Shown here: positions 37,216 to 49,069 of the stretch, piece after piece
How positions within the stretch are numbered: position 1 is the first letter of the stretch
Layout: each line of letters begins with the position of its first letter
From: Sphagnum magellanicum
Taxonomy: Eukaryota; Streptophyta; Sphagnopsida; Sphagnales; Sphagnaceae
NCBI GenBank assembly: GCA_021904315.1
Contig: CM038914.1
Location: forward strand, 3,224,001-3,288,000
Reading direction: 5' to 3'
Length of the DNA: 64,000 bases
Notes under the pieces: model-generated
What the model was told of the DNA's origin: nothing
What the model saw: only the letters and a program-made list of their open reading frames with translations
The model's database searches: none
Translations under genes and position numbers: made by a program

Positions 37216-39796
37216 AAGAACAAGTGTTTGTAATCTGAATATGAAATAGAAATAGTGTTTGATTTTGTGAATAATGTTTGAGTTTCCCCATTCTAGACCT
37301 TAATAACGTATTCCTAGACTTGAATTTTCACTCTTCAATATCAAGTATGTTTGCATAGTTGGCCCAAAAGATGTCCTTATTTCACATGGGAATTTATTTT
37401 CACAAATGCATGAAAGGCAAGAAATGTTTCACAATTCTTGATGCAAAGTAACTATTTGCCAAAGCATAAGGTAATTTACAAATACAATCACAATTGTTAG
37501 ACTAGTATAGCATGTTATAAGATAATTAGTAACATGTTATTGTTACACATTATTAGAACGCAATCTTTTATCGATAAATAACATGTGATGGTTTCCACAA
37601 GTAACATTTCCCCAAAACATGATAAAAAGGAATATTATCCTTTGTAATGTATTGTAGGTTAATATATAACATGTTTTGATGGAACATACAACCATGCATT
37701 TATATAAACATGAAACTTGCAGTTATATACACAAGGAATATACAACCTTACTTTTTGGATTCATCAGTGTGTTGTCACTCAACTTTTATCATGTTACATG
37801 AATATCATTTTAATTGTTCGATTGGTACATCATGTTGTAATGTAATGTAAGATACAACATGTTATGTGGAACATGAATCAAAATTGGACATGTAACATAT
37901 AATGTTTTGCATAAATTACATAATTGACATTGGGGTACCCAAATAATGATACATGAAAATGATGTTGTAACACATGCATTTTTAATGTTGTCTTTTAATG
38001 CGACATTTGGAAGTAACAAGGAAAACATATTACAAACTCAAATTTTTTTCCCACCTAAATTGAATTTTCCTTATGCAAATAAAGTATATAAGATTTAGTA
38101 TTATTGTGTATTTTTATTACACATCAAGGTATTTTCATGGGCAAAACAAACCTTCCACAACCAAAAAATTAACAACATGCACAAAAATTAAGACAAATTA
38201 TAACAAAAACAAGCCTAAGCTTAAGTTTGGAATTGTACATAAAAGATAATTCAAAACAAGGTCACAAAATATACAAGAAAGTACTAAAACATAATATTAT
38301 TCATAGCATGGAAAGGTTTACACCAAGAAACAAAAGGAACAAAATTATGATTTAGAATAATACAAAATAAATTGAAGGTAAGGGTCCACATCATATGGAT
38401 GATCATCCATGGTAATGGATGATAAAATGGTTGGTAATCACAAGGATTTACAATTATTGATGTGATTACAATGCCATGTTGTGTCTTTTATTGTCCTTGG
38501 TGATTTTGACAAAATCTAGTCACAAATGTTTGATGTGACTAAAATCTAATCACAAACTTATTTGTAATTTTCATGTTTTTTTTTAGTGTTTTCCCTATCA
38601 TGAAAAGAAAAATGAACATCTACATGGTTTTTTTTGTTTAGAAAATAATGATGAATTGATATAATAATAAAAAACATCTTGTGGACCTCTTGCAAGCATC
38701 ATCACAACAGGTGGGTGCAAAATAAGATGGATTACTTTTTGTGTCACATTACGAGTTTTTGCACAATGTCATGCATTAACATGCCATAAAATCATCATTA
38801 TGTTAAATTTTTCGTTGAATTAAGATTTTCAACTTGAATAAAAAGACATTTACATTAAAAAATTATAACACATATTCTCCAAATATATTGGACTTTTGAA
38901 GTTGAAAAATATGGTTTGGTTTTTCGTTCATGGCTTTATATAAATACATTTTTGTTTATGAATTTTGTTTAGGTTATCTTATAGGGACTCAATATATGAT
39001 TTTATATATATATAAATTTTAGAATAATATTAAACCCAAAAAAATGTATGGACTTTTAAATGTTTTAAAATGGACTTGTTTTTAAAAGTCCATATCATAT
39101 TCATTTTTTTGATAGATTTTAATTTTTTTCTCTTAAAATACATGTTAAATATTTATTTAGTTGGGCTTTTCTTCACATAATCTTTATTATCTCATTAACC
39201 ACCTTTAATCCCCCACTTAAATAATGATATCACAGTAAATTATAATCTGTGTAGAAACTGGCCCTCCCATGTTTTGAGATTTGTGCTCGAGGCCGGTAGG
39301 TCAAGGGAATAGGTCGAAAATCATGGAAGGGCTTGTACTTAAGTCCTTTTCCTATGTAAACTAGAGTTGGGATTTTTCCACTTTTTAAAAATAGTGATAG
39401 GCTGGTTAGTATGTTCCACTGGTCAGAAGTCCCAGTATAGCCTAGCTTATACCTTCCACTGCAAAAGATCCCGTTTGTTGAAAACAGGTTTCTTCAGGTA
39501 GGTAAGGGAGTTGAAAATACAAAGAAAAAATCAAAGTAGTGCTTTATGAATACCCTACTCATGCAATATTTGTGTTTCCCTAGAGATGTGCATTGTTCAT
39601 TAAATGGAGGAGTCTTTGAAAACCTTTGTTGATTGTGTGATCTATAATGTTTTTGATAAGGTTTGTCTCTGATTATGCGATCTAAATGTAGCAAATAATG
39701 GGAGGAGGTTGGGAAGAGGGGTGTTTGTTCTATGAGCAAAAACCTACACCTTTGGACTTCTATGCAGGTGCACACACACCCCTCACATTTCTCTGA
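37216..39796. other. AT-rich intergenic DNA
   Basis: No supported gene. 37480-37950 is enriched in ACATGTT/AACATGT words but I could not define a repeat unit. The 93-codon minus-strand frame at 39494-39775 has no recognised domain. Confidence 0.4.
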
Positions 39797-39898
39797 GTGT
39801 GTAGTCCATCTCTAAATCTGTAGAGAATTTTTTTCAAGTTTGTAACCTTGTGCCACATGTTGCTTGTGTATGTAATCCATGTCTATTTCTGCAGAAAA
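39797..39898. repeat. ~71-bp minisatellite, left part
   Basis: About one and a half units of the same minisatellite found at 47288-47645: GTAGTCCAT, TCTAAATCTGTAGAGAA, TGTAACCTTG, ATGTTGCTTGTGT, then TTCTGCAGAAAA. It abuts the 3' end of the LINE. Confidence 0.75.
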
Positions 39899-40133
39899 CC
39901 CTGAAAGAAAGGGGGGGGAGGGAGGCAACAACCCCATCATACATTAATCAAAGTTCAAAAAGTACAAAGGGGGCAGAAAGCGCCACACCATGGCAGTGCC
40001 ATCCTCCCCAAAAATATTCAAGTGGCACCATTAAACCTTAAAGGCCTTATTAATACTATCCTAGAGACTAGGCCCACGAGTAGATCTGAGGGAATTGATG
40101 GCTTTCAACCTCAACAATAGTGACCCAAGCTTG

Positions 40134-40484
40134 TTAGAGAACATTGCAGGAGGAGTAATGCGCATCGAAGTGCATCATACACCTTTTTGACCAAAGGAAA
40201 TAAATAATGAAACTCCTAAGAATATCCAGCAGTCGCCTAATAAAAGAAAAACCACCATCGTGGTAGTCCTGAATTTTGGGAGGATCATCCTCTCTTTGGA
40301 TAACTAGCTCACCTAATAAAATAAAAGGCCAGGAAAGGGCAAGGTCATCTAGAGCCCCCCATTTTTGCCAAACCCTAAAGTACGCTTCCCAAGCATATTT
40401 GGCTTTAGCGCATTCAAGCAGGCAATGTTGCGGCAATTTGAAAAGCCCATCAGGGCAGACCTTGCACGTAGGAGGGATTCCCAT
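40134..40484 (-). pseudogene. LINE ORF2 C-terminal zinc-binding region (zf-RVT)
   Basis: A 116-codon open stretch begins CKVCPDGLFKLPQHCLLECA and continues KYAWEAYFRVW. The C-x2-C...H-C-x3-C pattern followed by A...W matches the zinc-binding domain at the end of plant LINE reverse transcriptases. It is out of frame with upstream ORF2 pieces. Confidence 0.75.
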
Positions 40485-40999
40485 GCATTAGAGCCAAGTG
40501 CCAACAGGGAGCCCACGATTTAGGGTGAGCCAAATGAGAGTTCCAACCTTGTGGGGGCGGGAGCTGTGCCAAATTCTGACCAACAGCTAGCGATCTGTCA
40601 AATTGTTGAAATTGAGCTGCTGGATGAAGGAGCGGATTACAAAAACCTCGGACAATTGCCTCGAATTCATATATCCCCGTTTAGCTGAGTAACCAAAGAA
40701 AGGTGAGTCCCCAAACGGGAGGGTCGTTTGCTAATGCCATTTTCCCAAATTCTAGGGGAAATCGTCGATGAAGCCGGTCTTAAAAATCTAGAATATAGTA
40801 GATTTGGGGAGCGCAAAGAAGTCTCTGACCACTCTGAAGGGAGCTTCGTGTTTTTGTTGAAATAGAACTCTGACCAAGTGGTAGCTTGCGGGTGAGAATG
40901 TCACCTTTTAAAAACTCATGGCTCTAATAAGACCATTAGGGGAAATCCTGCGGAATTCAATGGTTTTTACCAAGTTTGGGAGAATTTCTGCCACTCGAT

Positions 41000-42970
41000 A
41001 GATCCGTGTGAAAGGGGCAAGATGATCCGTTGCCTTGTTGTTGATCCAGTCCCTAATTTTGAAGTCATTGGAAAATGCAGCTGGGTTCCAAAGGATGTTA
41101 GAGATGATGATGTCCCTGCTTGTTCATTAATGACGTGGGAGCTCATTCCAAGTGCTAGGAGGCTCTTCCATTCCTTGTTCTCCTGGTCCCATAAATCCCT
41201 TATTCTTGTGCATCCAGCCTTAGCAATGGTTCGCCTTTCACTGAGTCCACTTACCCTTAAAGGTCGACCGGCATAATTAGTGACTAAGGGGTTGCTGAAG
41301 ATTGGTTGTCTGAGGATTTTTGCTTGCGATGTGGGTTCAATTTTTGCAAAACTTGTTTTCACATTCAATCAGGATCCGAGGATGCTTTTCCAAAATGAAC
41401 AGGTCGTTATCTAGAGTTTGGGGGCAATGAATAGCCAGTTGATGTCTTTATTCCTTGGGCCTTGCCCATGGACCGAGAATTGAACTTGATCCGCGAGATG
41501 TTTCAGTATCTCCTTCCAAAGTTCACAACCGGGGGATAGTCCTCTCACTAGCAACTTGGCAAAAAGGGCTTCTAATTGAGCTTTGGGGTCGATAATTCCT
41601 AGGCCCCCACTTGAAGGGGGAAACGTGAGGGAATCCCATTTTACTTTTGCTCAGGTGCTAATTGCTTTTCCTCCCCAAATGAAGTTCCAAACCACCCCCC
41701 TATTTTAATTGCACATTCTAGGATTAGGGTTCTAGCAAGCTGCCATGTACCACATGGAGGAAAGTAAAACCTAATTGGCTATGAGTATTCTACCTATGAG
41801 GAAAAGGTTATAGTTTCCCCATGATATCATTTTGACCTTTAATGGGATCATAAGTTTATCCAAGTTTGCCTTTGTGGGGAGCCGAAATCTAACTTGGATG
41901 CCTAGGTAGTGAACCCCTTCGCTCTCAGGGACCCATTTCAACCCTACCTCTTGACCCCACTCCTAGGCTTGTTTCTCTTTGTTGGCCCAAATGGTGGCAG
42001 TCTTCCCCTAATTGATTTTCGCCCCTAATGTGAGACAAAAGAGATCCAGTATTGACCGCATTCTATCCATGTTGCTTTTGGTTCCCTTGAGATAGAGAAT
42101 GGTATCATTAGCAAATGTTTGGTCCCGAACACAACTTCCTTTGGGTAGGGTCAGCCCCTCCACATTATATTTAGTATCGTCTAGCATATGTCCAAGGAGA
42201 TCTGCTGCCAATATAAATAGGTATGGAGCCAACGGGCAACCCTATCTCATCGATTTGGATAACTTGAAATCTTCTCCAAATTCTCCATTAACCTTGACCG
42301 ATGATGAAGCTAGCCAATATAATGAGGAAACCCACTTAATCCATTTGGGGCTAAACCCTAATTTGGACAAAGTTGGAAAAAGAAAGCCCCACTTTATTCT
42401 ATCAAAGGTTTTTTCAAAGTCGAAAAGAAGCAAGACTAGGTCCTGCTCACTCTCTACTGCCCACTCGAGCAATTCCTGGGCTAAAAAAATATTATCCAAA
42501 ATGCTCCTCCTCATCATAAAGCCGATTTGGTTGGGTCTGATCACAAATGGTAGGTGTACCTGCATCTTTCGAGTTAAGATTGTAGCAAATATTTTGCAAA
42601 TACTTCCAAGGAGAGTGATGGGTCTCCAATTCCCTAACTTGGAGTGGTCTCCAGATTTCGAGATCAAGGTGATCATCCCTTTGTTGATGAAGTCCGAGAT
42701 TAGTCCCAATGAAAGCATTGCTCAAAAGGCTAGGAGAAGTGAGGGGGCAATTTTGTCCACATTTTCCTGAAAGAAATTTGTTGATAAATCGTTATGGCCT
42801 AGTGCTTTGCCATTAGGCAAGGAGGTGATGGCTTCCACCACCTCTTCCAAGGTCAACTCCTGGGTCATTTTAGCATTCATATCCTTTGTGACTTGAGAGG
42901 GTACACTCTCCCAACACTTCCTTTGGGCTTCTGTAATGTTGGGGGAGTGGGGTTCAGATGCGTACATATT
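41000..42970 (-). pseudogene. LINE ORF2 reverse transcriptase remnant
   Basis: Segments in order: LPNGKALGHNDLSTNFF (family: NGKAPGPDG...FF), LISKSGDHSKLGNWRPITLL, RPNQIGFMMRRSILDNIFLA, LLLFDFEKTFDRIKW (motif A with its Asp kept) and TFANDTILYLKG. The last is the catalytic FADD box with the first Asp changed to Asn (AAT, complement of 42107-42109). Stop codons split it, one near 42233. Dead by several criteria. Confidence 0.88.
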
Positions 42971-43349
42971 GGCATAAAACTGGGAAATATAATGGAAGAG
43001 GTTCGCCTATTTGTATATTATCATCCCATCAACCTCTAGTTCCTTCAAGAGGGTCCTTTTCTTACCAACACGGTGGACGTCAAAGAATAACTTGGAGCAA
43101 GTGTCACTGTACCTTAACCATCTTGCTATCGAATGGTGGTTGAAGTGCTCTACTGAAGTCTGGAATAATTCAACCAACTTGCCTTGTGATTTTGAGAGAA
43201 TTATGCGTATGTGCTCGTTTGTTGGGTTAGATTGTAGTTACACTTTCGCTAGTTGAATTTTCTTGGATTGGGCCCTAACTCACATACCTTTGAAACAATT
43301 TCGTTCTTTGGCAAAACATTGCATGTCATAATTCTTTAGATGGCTGCCT

Positions 43350-44270
43350 CTATCTAGGGTGCCCATCCTACCTCTCTTGGGGGCTTGGGCGTCTCTCTTT
43401 CCCACGCCTTAAGCATTATTACCTTACACGTCTCGACTCTTAACAAAGAGGAGTCGAAATATCTATTCCGCTTTGAAGATTCAATTAGTTGTCCCCAAAT
43501 AGTTAAAACTAGAGGGGAGTGATTTGAAACCTTGCGTATTGACGTGGTTACTTCGATTCGTCCCCACTTCGTATCCAAATCCTAAGAAATAATGAATTTA
43601 TCAATGCGTGAGATAACTAAGTGCGTTCTAAATCTGCCATTATCAAAGGTGTACTCCTTCTTGGACATTTTTTGAAAGCTATTTAGCTTCCAAGCATCTG
43701 CTAGCCCATATTGAAGCATCATATGATGCTAAGAGGTTGCTTCTCTTCTCATCATGAAACGTTCCCCCGCTTTCCCTCTTCGGTTAGTCTTTTCTAGATG
43801 ATTGAAATTTCTTCTTATGATGACATGGGAGGTGTCAAAATTAGTTTCATTCAGCCGCTTCCACATCAGTGCCTGTTCATTGGAGGTGCAAACGCTGTAA
43901 ATGTTGACAATTGTGAGGTTTTCATTAACTGAAAGCTTGAGGGTTATATATTGTGCTTTGCCTTCAAGGAAAATGCCATTGGAGGTGATTTGGGGAGCAA
44001 GAGATTTGTCCACCAAAATTGAGGTACTTGCACTCATCCTTTGTGATCACCCCATTGGGATATCGTGATTCCAGAAAAAGGCTCCTTTCCAGAACTCTAC
44101 CCCCTTGGTTTAAGTAAGGCAATCCGCTTCCCCCAAGTGATGCTCTTACAGGAGCAAAATTTGTGGAGGCATGGCCAAGGAGGTGACCCATGCCTTAATT
44201 TCCTTTTGTTTCGAGGAATTCTTCTTTAGACTTCTCACATTTAGTGAGGCGAGGGCGATGGCCTTTTTAT
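43350..44270 (-). pseudogene. LINE ORF2 endonuclease remnant
   Basis: Starts IALASLNVRSLK, then PPQILLL-stop-EHHLG (family: ..LLQE..L; the CAA Gln codon is now TAA). Further on it reads VIIRRNFNHLEK where the family has GGDFN, and VSNHSPLVL where the family has SDHSP. The two catalytic aspartates are both asparagine (AAT at the complement of 43807-43809 and of 43522-43524). Confidence 0.82.
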
Positions 44271-44747
44271 TCATGAGCGGGTTGTTTGAGGGTGGTATTG
44301 TTGTTGATCAATCCCTACTCTGAAGTTGGCTCCCGATTACTGTCTTCCCTTCGATCCTTCTTTGGTTCGTGAAAGATTGAAGTGTCGTTAGGGGTGGTGC
44401 GTTGGAGGCCCAAAAGTGTTCCAAATTTAAGTACATAAATCATTTCTTCCTTGTTGCTTGAGAAGAGGCCTAGACACTTGAGATCATGTTCATGTAGAAT
44501 TGGCGGTCTTCTCCCTCAATAACCTTTCTCAAGAGGAGATTATGTGCCGAAATTACAAACTCCACCTCATTGTTCATGGCTGAGATTGCGTCAAGCATCT
44601 TCTAGTGTAGTTTTTTCTTGATCTGGATGTTGACAAGGTTAGCTCCGGCAAGAACGTGAGTTAGGATGGTGCACTCAAAACCTCCTCTCTTTGGTTCTTC
44701 CTTCCAGCTCCATTCTAAATTGAATGCTTGCATTGGTAGCTGATGCT

Positions 44748-46895
44748 TTAGGACATTATTTCTAGACTAGTTGCCACATGCTTAATCAATTCTTCCATAG
44801 TTGACTGGAAAGACCACCCCTCCTCCCCTTCTTCTACTTTTATTCCAAATGGGAGGCTTGGTAGGGCTTTGTTTTTTGAATGGACCAAGATTTCTACCAA
44901 TGAGCCTTTTTCTTTCGTCAGGGCAAGCCAAATCCTCACTCTACATCATTATGTTATTTTTGGTAAGAGAATCCCTAAGGATTCAAAGAAGGAGTGGTGG
45001 AGCTCTGATTGTTTTTGACCTCTCATTTTGCTTAGAACTTTTGTTAGCGGAGCATCAAGTTGGGAAAGATGGCCAGTTGCAAGGCATGTTGTTGCTATTT
45101 TAACCTCGTGCTTCTTCTTTCCTTGGAAGGTTCAGCCTTCCTCCAATGCTTTCAGGGTTTTCTTGAGAAAGCTCGAAGTTCCAGCCTCCTCGTTCAATGT
45201 TTCAAATGGGTTGGCATCTACCCATTTCCCTTGAAACTTCCCATCATTCCCTTTCGAAAGGTTGAAAGTTAGTTTCTTCTTTGGTGTGTTGCATCCTTCC
45301 TCCCCTTCCTCCAGTCCTTTGTTTCCTAGTTGAATTGTGATTAGGTTTTCAACTAATGGATGGGTCAAAGATTTCTCTAGTTCTCCCATTGTCTGATCCT
45401 CCTCATTGCTAACAAGGGCCTTTTGTCTCTGTTGCTCTGAGGTAGGATTCTTCTTTATGTTCTTGGTTGTGGGGTTTTCTAAAAGAGGTCGTAGCACATG
45501 GCCTGCTCTCACCTTTGCAGCAGGAATGTTTGTATCCGCTGTTTTTTTGTGGTTTTTGCTTCCGATCTCATGATTCCTCCTAGTGTTTTTAATATCAGAG
45601 ATGGTTTTGCTAAGAGGCATGGATCTCCACTTTCTCGCTCCAAGTTGGGAGCTTACCCGCAGGAGTGCTCCCATCCCAGATTAACATTTTGGAAACAGTA
45701 CAGGCATGGGCGAAGTGGCCAAATTGATGACATTTCTTGCATTGATTAGGTAGACCAAAGTACATGATTTTTTACAAAATTGTGTCCTTTGGAATTGAGC
45801 TCTCCGCCATAAAAGGAATGCGAATGTGGCTCGCAAGTCTGCTGATGTCTTGGATTTCCATTGTTATCATTCACCTTGCAGGTCTTTTCACATATGATTC
45901 CACTGGTTCTATTTCCAAGACCTCTCCAATTTTACTTGCCATTATTGTGAGAGCTTTGTCGTTCCTGAATTGTTCATGGAGGTTTGGGAACTGGACTTTC
46001 ACCTTGTGCGTGAGCATCACCTCCACCCCTTGAATGTTGGAGTCAAAGTTCGAGATGTACCTAAAAAAAAAGAAATTCATGCCGCTCCACTCAACCAAGG
46101 TGATTTTCCAAGTTGTTTTAGCTTTTTCATTTGAAAATAAAGCTTCAAAGAAGTCGTGCGTTAATAAGGTAGATGAGACAAAATAGGTCAGCAGGTGAAG
46201 CTTCAAGCAGTCGTTTAGGACCTTGATTGTTGGTCTACCTTCGATGCTTCATCCGATGACCATCCTACGTGCCTTTCTAGCAACTCCTTCTTGCATTACC
46301 TCAACCATGTCTAGTAGAAAATCCACATCGAGCTCTAGGTCATTGTCCACCGGCGATGGGCACCGGCGATGGGCCTTGGGGTTCTTCTCCTAAAGGAGAG
46401 AAGAGTCCTGACCCGTTGCCTAGAGGCGTATTTAATGGAGAGATGTTTGTAGCAAGTGCAGGCTTTTTTGCGCGTGCTTCAAGCTCGGAGCTTTTGCCTT
46501 AGTGATCGTGAAGTCTTCACGAGCAACTTGACCTGCAGCAACAACTTCCAAGCCCCCAAACCCAAAGCCCGAGCCACATCCACAGAGATAAACTTTGGAA
46601 TACGAGGAGAGGGATGGAGTTGAGGAGGTATTTCGACATTGGGGATCCGATTTTTTTGTATGGCTACTTCCACCGCGTCTTGTGCCGTCGCGAGGGGAGG
46701 AGCTTGAAGCGTTGGAGGTTGAGGAACATCACCATCACTATGATCGCCATCGCTCAAAAGTTGAGCTGCCTTCTCAGCTTTTCCGTGCTGCAATCGCAAC
46801 ACAAAGCCTCCAAAAGCCGTCGAGTCTACAGGCGCATTATTCCTGTGCGGGAGATCTTTCAAAGACGAATTTTTTGCTGACAAACCACTCGCCAT
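44748..46895 (-). pseudogene. LINE ORF1 (gag-like) with CCHC knuckle
   Basis: Opens with a Met at 46895. A 111-codon stretch (46206-45871) resembles the DUF4283-type domain of plant LINE ORF1 (EALFSNEKAKTTWKITLVEW; VKVQFPNLHEQF). Next comes NQCKKCHQFGHFAHAC at 45700-45744, a perfect C-x2-C-x4-H-x4-C zinc knuckle. A charged, low-complexity C-terminal part ends at a stop at 44748. Stops and frameshifts lie between the pieces. Confidence 0.78.
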
Positions 46896-47287
46896 AGGTC
46901 AAATAACATAATTGTTTTGCGCCAACAAACTAGTAGACCGAGCAACAAGCGCAGGACCTTTGAGACTGAGCGATGGAGAGAGAACTAAGGCGCCGCTGCC
47001 GCCGTTAGGGATTAGGAGTTTGTTTCGCAGCAAATTGCTACCTTGGCCGTCGGATGCAAGTGTACCACGGTTGGATATGTTCCACGTGGTGCGTTCTCAC
47101 TTCATTCGTTTGTTGACCGGAGAGGAATTACTTACTGTCGCTATTTCTCCCGGTTGTTTCGAGACCCGTGAGTGCTTCACGAGTTTCAACATGAACGCGC
47201 TCTGGCCAGCTTTCCGGATCCGACCAGCCACCAAAATATGCTCATTCAACCGCGAGATCTGCTGCGCTTCTAAATCTGATCGTCCAC

Positions 47288-47645
47288 TTCTGCAGAGAAA
47301 TTTGTTGAGTCTGCAACCTTGTGCAGTATGTTATTTGTGTCTGTAGTCCATGTCCAAATTTGCAGAGAAATTTGTTGAGTCTGCAACCTTGCGTCATATG
47401 TTATTTGTGTCTGTAGTCCATGTCCAAATCTGCAGAGAGGTTTGTTGAGTCTGTGACCTTGCACCATATGTTACTTGTATGTAAAATCCATGTCCAAATC
47501 TGCAGACAAAGTTGTAGAGTCTGCAACCTTGTGGTGTATGTTACTTGTGTCTGTGTATTCCATGTCCACATCTGGAGAGAAACTTGTTGGGATCTGTAAC
47601 CTTGCGCAGCATGTTGCTTTGTGTGCACCTCCTGGATTGAAACCA
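47288..47645. repeat. ~70-bp minisatellite, right part (5 copies)
   Basis: Units start TGCAGAG at about 47291, 47361, 47431, 47501 and 47573 (as TGGAGAG in the last), a period of 70-72 bp. Each carries TTTGTTGAGTCTGCAACCTTG-like, ATGTTA.TTGT and CCATGTCCA. It continues the array seen at 39797-39898 on the other side of the LINE. Confidence 0.88.
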
Positions 47646-48657
47646 GACTGGAAGTGAATGTGGAGACATCTTGAGATAATAGTTGTCTGTGCATGCATGA
47701 GGGACATTCAAGTATCACCTACCTTAACAAGAAGCAGCATTGAGCTGGTAGTGTGGGTTTCTCTGTTTGGCCTGCCAAAACATTGAAGAAGCCGCCAGCA
47801 GCAACAGTGTGAGTTTTGATTTCTTTTCTAGTTTTTAGAAGAGTTGGGTTTTCGAAAGAAATGCAAAATCATGGATTTGTGTAAACACAGTCCGCTAATT
47901 TCTGCTGCTGCTCTTTGCTGATTTCTTTCTTCTCTCAAGGTGTGACCCTGCATGACTGCTTTTGCATGATGTGGAATACCAAGAAAATGCAAATCAAGAA
48001 TGGTGGGCTGAGAAAACATATTCTCTGGTTTTTCTTCTTCAGGATAACTGTGACTACTAGTGAATTCAATCCTGTGATTCCAACATGAGAGAGAGAGAGG
48101 TCTGTGCAATGTCCATCTCTGGTTTCTCACACATGATCCAGGTGCTTTTTTAAACAAATCCACACTCAAGAATGAATGAATGTTTAGACATCAAGTTCTG
48201 AAGCAAACTCGACTGACTGCAACATTCTGAAAACAGGATGGAATTTTTAAAAAGTTTCATCTCTAAGATTCAAGTAATTGAAGCAAGCAGCATCAAAATG
48301 AGTAGAAGAAAAATAAGGTTGATGCGAAGAATCATATCTTCTTGCATAAATTCAAACACAAGACCTTTTCATTGTTTTGATCCATCCATGAGCATTTTAT
48401 GAAGAGACCACAATATCATGAAGAGATCATCAGTTTGTGAGTCATGCTTTCACTCACAAAAACTCATGGTCTCACACTGCAAAACACTCGTGATCTTACA
48501 CTGCTGCTGCCCAACTCTGCGTGATCTTACACTTTGCATGATCTTTGAGCATCTCCACCTGAGCACAGTATGTGACATTGCACTGGAAATCTTGGATGAG
48601 GTACAGCAGTAATATACAGTGTATTATGCTATGACCCTGAAAATGTATTTAGCTTTC
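47646..48657. other. Intergenic, nothing recognised
   Basis: No supported gene. 48540-48580 holds a partial GAGCATCTCCACC...CAGTATGTGAC word resembling the terminal repeat of the next element. Confidence 0.4.
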
Positions 48658-49026
48658 AGAGCATCCCCACCAGTGCTTAGTATGTGACCCTGAAAAATAT
48701 TTCTCACATCCTTTTTGCAACCCCACTGATAAAACTGAAACTGGGACTGCAAATAGGTGCAAACTATTATAGCAAACCACCCAAACCAATCATTATGTCT
48801 GGCCAATCAAAAACAGGGACGAGCAGACATATCATATTTATTTCACTCTTGTGTAGCAGGTGCACAACTTTGCTGTGCCTTTTACCAGTCTCGACAAACA
48901 GAGCAAACAGAGGAAAACTTTGCAGGAGCAAAACCGTTTTCCTGAGCTAAACCAACATATTTTGACTTTTTCTTCATCCGATTTTAATGCGCAGGGTCAC
49001 TACTGAGCACCAGTGGGATGCTCTTA
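48658..49026. mobile_element. MITE-like element with ~34-bp TIRs
   Basis: The left end AGAGCATCCCCACCAGTGCT...GTGACCCTG (48658-48692) is nearly the reverse complement of CAGGGTCAC...CAGTGGGATGCTCT (48992-49026). The ~370-bp interior is non-coding. The left ~150 bp recurs inverted at 50330-50512. Confidence 0.7.
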
Positions 49027-49069
49027 GAGCCCTGGAGGAGCCCTGGAAGAATCTAATAAATAAATACCT

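Larger units (their letters stand above)
39899..47287 (-). mobile_element. Decayed LINE retrotransposon (~7.4 kb)
   Basis: On the minus strand the order is ORF1 (46895 to 44748) with a CCHC knuckle, then an ORF2 with endonuclease (about 44270-43350), RT (about 42970-41000) and a C-terminal zinc-finger region (about 40484-40300). This is the plant LINE/L1 arrangement. The boundaries are inferred from the minisatellite that occurs on both sides: the left flank ends TTCTGCAGAAAA (39887-39898) and the right flank begins TTCTGCAGAGAA (47288-47299), a likely ~12-bp target-site duplication with one difference. Length is near full for the class. Frameshifts and stops disrupt both ORFs. No clear poly(A) was seen at the 3' end. 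Confidence 0.8.

Noticed and set aside
42099-42770. 223-codon plus-strand open frame
   Set aside because: Antisense shadow of the LINE reverse transcriptase; the minus-strand reading has ordered RT motifs.
47270-47718. Minus-strand frames with repeating peptides
   Set aside because: They are translations of the ~70-bp minisatellite, which has the same period in all frames.
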